From Mimachlamys varia (Eukaryota; Mollusca; Bivalvia; Pectinida; Pectinidae), in contig OX392536.1 of assembly GCA_947623455.1 (NCBI GenBank), positions 11,527,282 to 11,591,281 on the forward strand: DNA of 64,000 nucleotides, in the 5' to 3' direction. This document shows, one piece after another, positions 51,601 through 58,000 of the stretch; within the stretch, counting starts at the first letter, position 1; each line of letters starts with the position of its first letter. The notes under the pieces were generated by a model that was given only the letters and a program-made list of their open reading frames with translations, ran no database searches and was not told the DNA's origin. Position numbers and translations under genes: made by a program.

Positions 51601-51748
51601 TTTCCAAAACAATGCCATGCATTAAAGTATGCCTTACCTGAAGCAATCCTTCCTCTATGGCTTGGCTGTTGACATTATGAATAAATTCATCATCACAATC
51701 GGCGAACAAAAGATCGTTTATTCTGTTTATAATCAGAAATCCTCTCAT
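9356..51748 (-). CDS. HPS1: HPS1, BLOC-3 complex subunit (complete, 16 coding exons)
   Basis: With HPS4, HPS1 forms BLOC-3, the exchange factor for Rab32/Rab38 needed for lysosome-related organelles such as pigment granules (family knowledge). Minus-strand exons: 51638-51748, 41975-42124, 41697-41818, 22922-23030, 20899-21050, 20077-20323, 19320-19383, 18805-18872, 16557-16726, 16121-16340, 14602-14766, 13108-13220, 11491-11682, 10717-10855, 10074-10187, 9356-9619. They total 2400 nt (799 aa plus stop; human is 700 aa) and every junction is in phase. Family-like segments: [20 protein letters not shown] at the N-terminus (longin-like), [69 protein letters not shown] and [11 protein letters not shown]. 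The middle (residues ~265-420) is acidic or Ser-rich and poorly conserved, as in human HPS1. Intron 13 is U12-type AT-AC. Ten of fifteen introns contain repeats. Starts head-to-head with PCGF1. Confidence 0.93.
9620..10716 (-). other. HPS1 introns 15 and 14
   Basis: Intron 15 (9620-10073) shows nothing beyond AT-rich sequence. Intron 14 (10188-10716) holds a dispersed-repeat fragment, roughly 10395-10680 (phrases AGCTCAAAAGGTGAGC and CAACTGATTTTGATTAG), of a type I associate with bivalve introns. Neither has an exon-edge array. Confidence 0.4.
10074..10187 (-). CDS. HPS1: HPS1 exon 15
   Basis: 114 nt, phase 0 both sides, acceptor TTGTTTCAG, donor GTAAGA. Encodes [20 protein letters not shown] and [16 protein letters not shown] (human EGDFYCSYFLWFEND). 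Confidence 0.93.
10717..10855 (-). CDS. HPS1: HPS1 exon 14
   Basis: 139 nt, entered through an AC acceptor and left through the donor GTACCA. Encodes [20 protein letters not shown] and [15 protein letters not shown], aligned with human [20 protein letters not shown]. Confidence 0.93.
10856..11490 (-). other. HPS1 intron 13: U12-type AT-AC intron
   Basis: 635 bp. On the minus strand it starts ATATCCTTTT (11490 downward), a perfect U12 5' splice site, and ends ...CGTAC at 10856. A branch-site match, CCCTTAACAT, is centred at about 10865, 9-10 nt from the 3' end as U12 introns require. Joining ACGAC to ATATTTAG restores TTYLDMFPG in frame. No GT-AG alternative fits. I recall that human HPS1 is also reported to have an AT-AC intron in this region, which would make this an ancient position; I cannot verify that here. 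Confidence 0.93.
11221..11263 (-). pseudogene. Decayed copy of the HPS1 exon 14 5' end inside intron 13
   Basis: On the minus strand, ATACTTGGACATATTCCCAG matches exon 14 ATATTTAGACATGTTCCCAG and is likewise preceded by AC; the similarity continues to ATGTACAT (exon ATGTAGAT in plus-strand order). Translation gives TYLDIFPG versus TYLDMFPG. The 3' half of the exon is not recognisable. Probably a partial tandem duplication of the exon that lost function. Confidence 0.75.
11491..11682 (-). CDS. HPS1: HPS1 exon 13, ending at a U12 AT-AC donor
   Basis: 192 nt, acceptor AATGTTTCAG. Encodes [20 protein letters not shown] and [20 protein letters not shown] (human [20 protein letters not shown]). 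There is no GT donor at the required place; the exon instead ends exactly before ATATCCTTT, the U12 5' splice site. Confidence 0.92.
11683..11812 (-). repeat. Short acceptor-edge repeat at HPS1 exon 13
   Basis: Plus-strand CACTGAAACATTGATAG, CACTGAAACACTGATAC and CACTGAAATATTGACAG are three degenerate units, two of them with TTTTGTGTGAACC or TTTTGTGTAGACC. Each contains the complement of the acceptor TTTCAGTG, so the acceptor of exon 13 is copied twice upstream. Confidence 0.75.
12170..12780. repeat. Degenerate ~150-bp repeat, about four copies, in HPS1 intron 12
   Basis: Recurring phrases GACCCCTGTTACCTTGAAAG, CAAGGTCATTTATTTGAA, GGTAGCCTTTTAT and GCCAAATATC return about every 150 bp with many changes. 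Looks like an older dispersed repeat rather than an exon-edge array. Intron 12 spans 11683-13107. Confidence 0.75.
13108..13220 (-). CDS. HPS1: HPS1 exon 12
   Basis: 113 nt, acceptor GTTTTTATAG, donor GTAAGC, phase 2 out. Encodes [20 protein letters not shown] and [16 protein letters not shown]. Confidence 0.87.
13470..13489. repeat. Poly-C tract (20 nt)
   Basis: Uninterrupted run of 20 C in HPS1 intron 11. Prone to length error in sequencing. Confidence 0.95.
13843..14069 (-). mobile_element. tRNA-derived SINE, in HPS1 intron 11
   Basis: On the minus strand it begins with a tRNA-like head (GGCCGAGTGGTTAAAG, an A box), then GAGTTCAAAAC (B-box-like), then a body with CAGTCGCCAGGTACTGACAG, CCCGGGTACTCTGGC and CCAAAACCTGGCAC, and ends TTAATAGGACATAAAACAAA. 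This head-body-tail arrangement is that of a widespread molluscan SINE type. The tRNA head is probably tRNA-Ser/Leu-like. I do not assign a named family. Confidence 0.8.
14011..14530. repeat. ~60-bp tandem array made from a SINE tRNA-like head
   Basis: About eight units with GGAGGGCTAGTGGTAGAATG and CCTTAACCACTCGGCCACCG, continuous with the head of the SINE at 13843-14069. Each unit therefore repeats a pol III A-box-like motif on the minus strand. Two units have a variant ATTGGAAGAATGTCGGGA, and the 240-bp pattern around them is itself repeated. Confidence 0.93.
14602..14766 (-). CDS. HPS1: HPS1 exon 11
   Basis: 165 nt (55 codons), acceptor TATTTACAG, donor GTATGG, phase 0 both sides. Encodes [20 protein letters not shown] and [20 protein letters not shown], predicted amphipathic helices. 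Confidence 0.87.
14767..16120 (-). other. HPS1 intron 10
   Basis: 1354 bp. Apart from the MITE at 15722-15970 it holds AT-rich sequence with many CATGAAAA-type phrases (about 15035-15440) that may be a worn dispersed repeat. No array at either exon edge. Confidence 0.4.
15722..15970. mobile_element. 249-bp TA-flanked MITE (pogo/Tigger-like ends), HPS1 intron 10
   Basis: Starts CAGTGAAACCTCTCTATTAA and ends CGAAATTTCACTG, giving an 8-bp CAGTGAAA inverted terminus, with TA on both sides (15720-15721 and 15971-15972). Internal text repeats AAGTGGT and CTTAATAG motifs. TA duplication plus CAGTGAAA ends fit pogo/Tigger non-autonomous elements. No transposase. Confidence 0.75.
16121..16340 (-). 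CDS. HPS1: HPS1 exon 10
   Basis: 220 nt, acceptor AAATAAAAG, donor GTAACT, phase 0 out. Encodes [20 protein letters not shown] and, at the end, [17 protein letters not shown], aligned with human MYCLPLWQGINLVLLTRS. Confidence 0.82.
16464..16570 (-). repeat. 35-bp repeat, 3 copies, at the HPS1 exon 9 donor
   Basis: GATATACTACG recurs at 16478, 16512 and 16547, each followed by G(T/C)ACGGGATCGG. On the minus strand every unit carries the exon-end text CCGATCCC and the donor-region text GTACGTAGTA, so the exon 9 donor is present in triplicate. Confidence 0.88.
16557..16726 (-). CDS. HPS1: HPS1 exon 9 (Ser/Arg-rich linker)
   Basis: Acceptor CTTCTAG; encodes [20 protein letters not shown], then [18 protein letters not shown] and a Ser/Arg-rich end. 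The 3' edge is uncertain: donor GTAGTA after 16557 keeps the phase (phase 2) into exon 10, whereas the better-looking GTGCGT after 16561 would shift it. The donor region is repeated three times (35-bp units) downstream. Confidence 0.65.
16727..17179 (-). other. HPS1 intron 8, exon-proximal part, with dispersed repeat
   Basis: The text around 16860-17150 (AAGAAAGATCCATCTTGTAT, TTCTCAAGAAATAGCAATAA, CAAGATGGCAGCTTGTCGGC) belongs to the same family as 19690-19985 in intron 6 (AAAGATCCATTATGTACTTT, CAAGATGGCCACCTGTTGGC). A dispersed intron repeat, two copies in this gene. Confidence 0.7.
17180..18804 (-). repeat. 37-bp tandem array (~44 copies) seeded at the HPS1 exon 8 donor
   Basis: Plus-strand unit contains GACTGACAGGTAACTAAAAG and CCTAGTTCTTAC. 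The exon-8-proximal end is the real donor: minus-strand exon ...CATAAG then GTAAGAACTTGGC. Every unit repeats that junction as (CACAAG or CAAT)GTAAGAACTAGGC. The common period is 37 bp, with variants carrying an extra ATTGT. The plus strand also shows a donor-like GACAGGTAACT. Confidence 0.93.
18805..18872 (-). CDS. HPS1: HPS1 exon 8 (small)
   Basis: 68 nt, acceptor TTACATAG, donor GTAAGA. Encodes [20 protein letters not shown] and HK, resembling human FSLPEEYFTPAPS. Its donor is the source of the 37-bp array that fills the following intron. Confidence 0.75.
19130..19144. repeat. Poly-C tract (15 nt)
   Basis: Run of 15 C in HPS1 intron 7 (18873-19319), which otherwise shows nothing notable. 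Confidence 0.9.
19320..19383 (-). CDS. HPS1: HPS1 exon 7 (small)
   Basis: 64 nt, acceptor TGTTTTAAG, donor GTAACA, phase 0 in and phase 1 out. Encodes [20 protein letters not shown] and V. It is short and poorly conserved, but both splice sites and the phase fit its neighbours, and PPRRN resembles the human SPRRARS stretch. Confidence 0.65.
19384..20076 (-). other. HPS1 intron 6 with dispersed repeat copy
   Basis: The segment 19690-19985 matches the intron 8 repeat at 16860-17150 in order and content (CTCAAGAAATAG, CAAGATGGCC). The rest is AT-rich. Intron 5 (20324-20898) shows nothing notable. Confidence 0.6.
20077..20323 (-). CDS. HPS1: HPS1 exon 6
   Basis: 247 nt, acceptor CAAATTTAG, donor GTAATA, phase 0 out. 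Encodes [20 protein letters not shown] (human LRPADLLALILLVQ), then a divergent acidic tail, [20 protein letters not shown]. Confidence 0.9.
20899..21050 (-). CDS. HPS1: HPS1 exon 5
   Basis: 152 nt, acceptor GTTTGTAG, donor GTAAGT, phase 2 out. Encodes [20 protein letters not shown] and [17 protein letters not shown] (human HAFLLVHSKLLAFYS). Its first ~34 nt together with the acceptor are the core of the 49-bp array in the preceding intron, so the true acceptor is one of about two dozen look-alikes; the innermost copy is chosen because only it continues into the rest of the exon. Confidence 0.88.
21051..22700 (-). repeat. 49-bp tandem array seeded at the HPS1 exon 5 acceptor (interrupted by a mobile element)
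   Basis: Plus-strand unit contains AGTCTGGTTCACCTGTAGTC and GTTCTACAGCCTACAAACAT. On the minus strand each unit reads as acceptor GTTTGTAG then the first codons of exon 5 (GCTGTAGAACGACTACAGGT, coding AVERLQV). About 23 units: 21051-21500 and 22044-22700, split by the element at 21501-22043. Several units near 22620-22730 are rearranged. Confidence 0.93.
21501..22043. mobile_element. 543-bp TIR element, copy 1 (inside the 49-bp array)
   Basis: Begins CATCTTCGCTAGCCAAGGGT and ends with the imperfect inverse (terminal CCTGGATATCGAGGATG); about 27-bp TIRs sharing GGGTTACGATC. Flanked by TTCTACAGC at 21492-21500 and 22044-22052, an 8-9-bp target duplication. An 8-9 bp duplication fits hAT, Merlin, P or Mutator-like groups. 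No intact transposase; short minus ORF pieces ([10 protein letters not shown]) weakly recall a RecQ-helicase N-terminus and could be captured sequence. Confidence 0.88.
22922..23030 (-). CDS. HPS1: HPS1 exon 4
   Basis: 109 nt, acceptor CTGTTTCAG, donor GTGAAA. Encodes [20 protein letters not shown] and [16 protein letters not shown], aligned with the human [20 protein letters not shown] region. Confidence 0.9.
23066..41343 (-). repeat. 18-kb array of a 21-bp unit filling HPS1 intron 3 (~840 copies)
   Basis: Plus-strand unit is ACACATGGGGTCTAGGTAG plus a two-base variable position, giving three main unit types (GATACAC, GTAACAC, GTTACAC). Rarer changes (TATAGG, GGGATC, ACACAAGG, CTAAGTAG, ACACGG) mark subgroups. 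Higher-order copies are visible: the block at 37507 recurs at 39480 (1973 bp, 94 units less one base), and the rare CAGGGATC junction recurs at 30931, 31623 and 32987. The edges near 23041-23160 are degenerate (GGGTGTAGG). The array stops about 30 nt from the exon 4 acceptor. The multiple long ORFs (up to 1093 codons) arise because 21 is divisible by 3. Confidence 0.97.
24937..25481. mobile_element. 545-bp TIR element, copy 2 (inside the 21-bp array)
   Basis: Same element in the same orientation as 21501-22043 with scattered substitutions and small indels. Flanked by AGGTAGAT at 24929-24936 and 25482-25489, an 8-bp target duplication taken from the 21-bp unit. It interrupts the HPS1 intron 3 array, so it inserted after that array had formed. 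Confidence 0.9.
41344..41696 (-). other. HPS1 intron 3, exon-3-proximal unique part
   Basis: About 350 bp of AT-rich sequence between the 21-bp array and exon 3. The first ~50 bp (AGATGTTGTAACATATAG, AACTAGGTAGG) are decayed array units. Nothing else seen. Confidence 0.5.
41697..41818 (-). CDS. HPS1: HPS1 exon 3
   Basis: 122 nt, acceptor TTTTACAG, donor GTAAGT, phase 2 out. Encodes [20 protein letters not shown] and [29 protein letters not shown] aligns with human INGDHTESE. It is separated from exon 4 by an 18.7-kb intron made of minisatellite. Confidence 0.92.
41975..42124 (-). CDS. HPS1: HPS1 exon 2
   Basis: 150 nt, phase 0 to 0, acceptor GGCTGTAG, donor GTCAGT. Residues 38-87, including [20 protein letters not shown] and [10 protein letters not shown], equivalent to the human segment ending in the FLYVLHLFGE strand. 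Confidence 0.9.
42266..43240. repeat. ~60-bp SINE-head tandem array in HPS1 intron 1
   Basis: About 16 units with GGTCTAGTGGTAGAATGTCC, GGACACCTTAACCACTCAGC and CGGCCCAGAGGTGGAG. It starts with B-box-like text (CCCCACATGGGTTTTGAAC) as in the intron 11 SINE but lacks the SINE body. Units become more diverged and variable in length toward 43240. Independent expansion of the same tRNA-like head as at 14011-14530. Confidence 0.9.
45067..45126. repeat. 60-bp perfect palindrome (copy 1)
   Basis: Arms TAAGAATTAACCTTTGATTT...AGTTT and its exact reverse complement meet at GTTTAAAC with no spacer. Repeats at 47566-47625 and 50065-50124 in the other 2499-bp copies. Could extrude as a cruciform or fold as a 30-bp hairpin in RNA. 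Confidence 0.95.
47566..47625. repeat. 60-bp perfect palindrome (copy 2)
   Basis: Identical to the palindrome at 45067-45126, centred on GTTTAAAC, 2499 bp further on. Confidence 0.95.
50065..50124. repeat. 60-bp perfect palindrome (copy 3)
   Basis: Identical to the palindrome at 45067-45126, centred on GTTTAAAC, 4998 bp further on. Confidence 0.95.
51391..51485. other. G-rich tract with G-quadruplex potential
   Basis: Plus strand has many G-runs including a run of about 14 G near 51421-51433 and then GGGGGTTGGGGTGGGTTAGG. Lies about 150 bp downstream of HPS1 exon 1 in the direction of HPS1 transcription, where the HPS1 transcript would be C-rich. Confidence 0.7.
51638..51748 (-). CDS. HPS1: HPS1 exon 1 (start codon)
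   Basis: ATG at 51746-51748, 37 codons, donor GTAAGG, phase 0. Encodes [20 protein letters not shown] and ...[14 protein letters not shown], matching the N-terminal strand of the first longin-like domain of HPS1. No upstream in-frame alternative is as good. Confidence 0.88.
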
Positions 51749-52076
51749 GTTGTCGCTTCCTGATCGACTATCGGGGAGTCACTAATTAAAGCCCGGTAGA
51801 ATTCGGTACAGTCCGGTAGTGATAAATACCCGCCAACATATCACTACCGGGCTGTACCGGGTTCGTCTATCAGGATGTACAGTAGTTCATATAACCGCTG
51901 GTTTCGTAAATTAAAACGAAAGTAGATTTTTCATAAATAATAAGTCATCTTACGATGTTTTGACAAAGCTGTTACACTCAAATATTATTTTTAGTGAAAA
52001 TTATTGTAAACTTAACATGAAATAAGACGAAATTCTCTTTTACCGAAAAAGCGAGCACCTGTCAAAAATTTCCAAG
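51749..52076. promoter_or_regulatory. Head-to-head HPS1/PCGF1 promoter region
   Basis: The HPS1 and PCGF1 start codons point away from each other with 328 bp between them. No TATA box is placed convincingly for either gene. Shared bidirectional promoter is inferred from arrangement only; transcription starts are not visible. Confidence 0.7.
51799..51864. repeat. Imperfect inverted repeat in the divergent promoter
   Basis: Left arm 51799-51824 (GAATTCGGTACAGTCCGGTA GTGATA) and right arm 51839-51864 (TATCACTACCGGGCTGTACC GGGTTC) pair at 23 of 26 positions around a 14-nt spacer. It lies 51 bp from the HPS1 start codon. Could be a small MITE remnant or a paired factor-binding site. Confidence 0.85.
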
Positions 52077-52097
52077 ATGGACGCTTCCATGGACGAG
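52077..52097 (+). CDS. PCGF1: PCGF1 exon 1 (start codon)
   Basis: ATG at 52077, MDASMDE, donor GTAAAC, phase 0. An in-frame second ATG is four codons later. Short, but joins exactly to the conserved exon 2; the sequence around the ATG (CCAAGATGG) fits a good start context. Confidence 0.8.
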
Positions 52098-55000
52098 GTA
52101 AACACTGTGGATTTAGTCTGAATGATATATCTAAGCCTGTGTCGTTGGATTGTTGAATTTATATATATACTGTACACATTCTTTATTTGAAATGCGTTCG
52201 ATCCTACAAACATTTTACTTTCAACTTGCTCCATCTATGATGGCACTACCTATAATCGTTTATGTTTACTGTTGTACATACATGTATACAGCAGTTGTTG
52301 ACAGATAATCCTATTTGAAAATATAATATTAATTAGCCCATGGAATTCTTTGACAAAAAAACTAATGTTGTCATTAGATATTGTAACTATGATAAATGAT
52401 TATACTAAAAAATACGGATCACCTTGTCACTATATCTATAATCAAGGAAATGTTTTTGTGTTTTTTCCCTCATAATTTTACAGATATCTTAATATTTTTT
52501 AAATTGTGGTCTCCATAGGTGTTGAAGATCCGTGTTTTTGATGTGAATGACCACATTGTGTGTTCACTGTGTGCCGGCTACTTCATTGATGCCACTACCA
52601 CCACTGAGTGTCTTCATACGTGTAAGTAATAGAGAACCATGTACCTGTATAGATTTTACACCCAGTACCTGTACCAGACAACACTAAATATAGAGAATTA
52701 TGTACCTGTATAGATTATACACCCAGTACCTGTACCAGACAACACTAAATATAGAGAACCAGTACTTGTATTAGTTATAAATCACAATACACCTGTAAGT
52801 ACATGTATAAGAGAATAGAGATCCATATACAGGTATAAAGTATTAATTATAAACCCAGTACCTGTACCAGACAACACTAAATATAGAGAACCAATACTTG
52901 TATTAGTTATAAATCACAATACACCTGTAAGTACATGTACAATGTATAAGAGAATAGAGATCCATGTACAGGTATAAAGTATTAATTATAAACCCAGTAC
53001 CTGTACCAGAGAACACTATATATATAGTAGAGAGAATCAATACCTAGTATAAGAGAAAAATACCTAATACATATAAGTTTCAGAGAATGGAGACCATGTA
53101 CCTGCAAGTATAAGAGAATAGAGCCCCCCATACCTGTAAGAATAAGAGAATATAATATTAGATCCTGTACCTGTACATATTAGAGAATATTATAGAGGCC
53201 TGTATTATACCTTGAATATATATATTATAAGATGATTTCAGAGACCCTGTACCTATATGTTAAGAGAACTGATAAGAGACCCAATACCTATAAGTATAAG
53301 ACAATAGAGACCCAATACCTGTAAGTATAAGACAATAGAGACCCAATACCTGTAAGTATAAGACAATAGAGACTCTGTGTACCTGTAAATATAAGACAAT
53401 AGAGACTCTGTGTACCTGTAAATATAAGAGAATAAAGACTCTGTGTATATGTAAGTATAAGAGAATAGAGACTCTGTGTACCTGTAAATATAAGAGAATA
53501 GAGACTCTGTGTATATGTAAATATAAGACAATAGAGACTGTGTATATGTGAATATAAGAGAATAGAGACTCTGTGTACCTGTAAGTATAAGATAATAGAG
53601 ACTCTGTGTATATGTAAGTATAAGACAATAGAGACTCTGTGTATATGTAAATATAAGAGAATAGAGACTCTGTGTATATGTAAATATAAGACAATAGAGA
53701 CTCTGTGTATATGTAAGTATAAGACAATAGAGACTCTGTGTACCTGTAAATATAAGATAATAGAGACTCTGTGTATATGTAAGTATAAGACAATAGAGAC
53801 TCTGTGTATATGTAAATATAAGACAATAGAGACTCTGTGTATATGTAAATATAAGACAATAGAGACTCTGTGTACCTGTAAATATAAGAGAATAGAGACT
53901 CTGTGTATATGTAAGTATAAGACAATAAAGACTCTGTGTATATGTAAGTATAAGACAATAGAGACTCTGTGTACCTGTAAATATAAGAGAATAGAGACTC
54001 TGTGTATATGTAAGTATAAGAGAATAGAGACTCTGTGTATATGTAAGTATAAGACAATAGAGACTCTGTATATATGTAAGTATAAGAGAATAGAGACTCT
54101 GTGTATATGTAAGTATAAGACAATAGAGACTCTGTGTATATGTAAGTATAAGACAATAGAGACTCTGTGTATATGTAAGTATAAGACAATAGAGACTCTG
54201 TGTATATGTAAGTATAAGACAATAGAGACTCTGTGTATATGTAAGTATAAGACAATAGAGACTCTGTGTACCTGTAAATATAAGACAATAGAGACTCTGT
54301 GTACCTGTAAGTATAAGACAATAGAGACTCTGTGTATATGTAAGTATAAGACAATAAAGACTCTGTGTATATGTAAATATAAGACAATAGAGACTCTGTG
54401 TATATGTAAATATAAGACAATAGAGACTCTGTGTATATGTAAGTATAAGACAATAAAGACTCTGTGTATATGTAAATATAAGACAATAGAGACTCTGTGT
54501 ACCTGTAAATATAAGAGAATAGAGACTCTGTGTATATGTAAGTATAAGACAATAGAGACTCTGTGTACCTGTAAATATAAGAGAATAGAGACTCTGTGTA
54601 TATGTAAGTATAAGACAATAAAGACTCTGTGTATATGTAAATATAAGACAATAGAGAATCTGTGTACCTGTAAGTATAAGACAATAGAGACTCTGAGTAC
54701 CTGTAAGTATAAGACAATAAAGACTCTGTGTATATGTAAATATAAGACAATAGAGACTCTGTGTACCTGTAAGTATAAGACAATAAAGACTCTGTGTATA
54801 TGTAAATATAAGACAATAGAGACTCTGTGTACCTGTAAGTATAAGAGAATAGAGACTCTGTGTATATGTAAGTATAAGACAATAGAGACTCTGTGTACCT
54901 GTAAATATAAGAGAATAGAGACTCTGTGTATATGTAAGTATAAGACAATAAAGACTCTGTGTATATGTAAGTATAAGACAATAGAGACTCTGTGTATATG

Positions 55001-58000
55001 TAAATATAAGACAATAGAGACTCTGTGTACCTGTAAATATAAGAGAATAGAGACTCTGTGTATATGTAAGTATAAGACAATAGAGACTCTGTGTACCTGT
55101 AAATATAAGAGAATAGAGACTCTGTGTATATGTAAGTATAAGACAATAAAGACTCTGTGTATATGTAAATATAAGACAATAGAGACTCTGTGTACCTGTA
55201 AGTATAAGACAATAGAGACTCTGTGTACCTGTAAGTATAAGACAATAGAGACTCTGTGTATATGTAAGTATAAGACAATAGAGACTCTGTGTATATGTAA
55301 GTATAAGACAATAAAGACTCTGTGTATATGTAAATATAAGACAATAGAGACTCTCTGTATATGTAAGTATAAGACAATAGAGACTCTGTGTATATGTAAA
55401 TATAAGACAATAGAGACTCTGTGTACCTGTAAATATAAGAGAATAGAGACTCTGTGTATATGTAAGTATAAGAGAATAGAGACTCTGTGTATATGTAAGT
55501 ATAAGACAATAGAGACTCTGTGTATATGTAAGTATAAGAGAATAGAGACTCTGTGTATATGTAAGTATAAGACAATAGAGACTCTGTGTATATGTAAGTA
55601 TAAGACAATAGAGACTCTGTGTATATGTAAGTATAAGACAATAGAGACTCTGTGTATATGTAAGTATAAGACAATAGAGACTCTGTGTATATGTAAGTAT
55701 AAGACAATAGAGACTCTGTGTACCTGTAAATATAAGACAATAGAGACTCTGTGTACCTGTAAGTATAAGACAATAGAGACTCTGTGTATATGTAAGTATA
55801 AGACAATAAAGACTCTGTGTATATGTAAATATAAGACAATAGAGACTCTGTGTATATGTAAATATAAGACAATAGAGACTCTGTGTATATGTAAGTATAA
55901 GACAATAAAGACTCTGTGTATATGTAAATATAAGACAATAGAGACTCTGTGTACCTGTAAATATAAGAGAATAGAGACTCTGTGTATATGTAAGTATAAG
56001 ACAATAGAGACTCTGTGTACCTGTAAATATAAGAGAATAGAGACTCTGTGTATATGTAAGTATAAGACAATAAAGACTCTGTGTATATGTAAATATAAGA
56101 CAATAGAGAATCTGTGTACCTGTAAGTATAAGACAATAGAGACTCTGAGTACCTGTAAGTATAAGACAATAAAGACTCTGTGTATATGTAAATATAAGAC
56201 AATAGAGACTCTGTGTACCTGTAAGTATAAGACAATAAAGACTCTGTGTATATGTAAATATAAGACAATAGAGACTCTGTGTACCTGTAAGTATAAGAGA
56301 ATAGAGACTCTGTGTATATGTAAGTATAAGACAATAGAGACTCTGTGTACCTGTAAATATAAGAGAATAGAGACTCTGTGTATATGTAAGTATAAGACAA
56401 TAAAGACTCTGTGTATATGTAAGTATAAGACAATAGAGACTCTGTGTATATGTAAATATAAGACAATAGAGACTCTGTGTACCTGTAAATATAAGAGAAT
56501 AGAGACTCTGTGTATATGTAAGTATAAGACAATAGAGACTCTGTGTACCTGTAAATATAAGAGAATAGAGACTCTGTGTATATGTAAGTATAAGACAATA
56601 AAGACTCTGTGTATATGTAAATATAAGACAATAGAGACTCTGTGTACCTGTAAGTATAAGACAATAGAGACTCTGTGTACCTGTAAGTATAAGACAATAG
56701 AGACTCTGTGTATATGTAAGTATAAGACAATAGAGACTCTGTGTATATGTAAGTATAAGACAATAAAGACTCTGTGTATATGTAAATATAAGACAATAGA
56801 GACTCTGTGTATATGTAAGTATAAGACAATAGAGACTCTGTGTATATGTAAATATAAGACAATAGAGACTCTGTGTACCTGTAAATATAAGAGAATAGAG
56901 ACTCTGTGTATATGTAAGTATAAGACAATAGAGACTCTGTGTACCTGTAAATATAAGACAATAGAGACTCTGTCTATATGTAAATATAAGACAATAGAGA
57001 CTCTGTGTACCTGTAAATATAAGAGAATAGAGACTCTGTGTATATGTAAGTATAAGACAATAGAGAATCTGTGTACCTGTAAGTATAAGACAATAGAGAC
57101 TCTGAGTACCTGTAAGTATAAGACAATAAAGACTCTGTGTATATGTAAATATAAGACAATAGAGACTCTGTGTACCTGTAAGTATAAGACAATAAAGACT
57201 CTGTGTATATGTAAATATAAGACAATAGAGACTCTGTGTACCTGTAAGTATAAGAGAATAGAGACTCTGTGTATATGTAAGTATAAGACAATAGAGACTC
57301 TGTGTACCTGTAAATATAAGAGAATAGAGACTCTGTGTATATGTAAGTATAAGACAATAATGACTCTGTGTATATGTAAGTATAAGACAATAGAGACTCT
57401 GTGTATATGTAAATATAAGACAATAGAGACTCTGTGTACCTGTAAATATAAGAGAATAGAGACTCTGTGTATATGTAAGTATAAGACAATAGAGACTCTG
57501 TGTACCTGTAAATATAAGAGAATAGAGACTCTGTGTATATGTAAGTATAAGACAATAAAGACTCTGTGTATATGTAAATATAAGACAATAGAGACTCTGT
57601 GTACCTGTAAGTATAAGACAATAGAGACTCTGTGTACCTGTAAGTATAAGACAATAGAGACTCTGTGTATATGTAAGTATAAGACAATAGAGACTCTGTG
57701 TATATGTAAGTATAAGACAATAAAGACTCTGTGTATATGTAAATATAAGACAATAGAGACTCTGTGTATATGTAAGTATAAGACAATAGAGACTCTGTGT
57801 ATATGTAAATATAAGACAATAGAGACTCTGTGTACCTGTAAATATAAGAGAATAGAGACTCTGTGTATATGTAAGTATAAGACAATAGAGACTCTGTGTA
57901 CCTGTAAATATAAGACAATAGAGACTCTGTCTATATGTAAATATAAGACAATAGAGACTCTGTGTACCTGTAAATATAAGAGAATAGAGACTCTGTGTAT

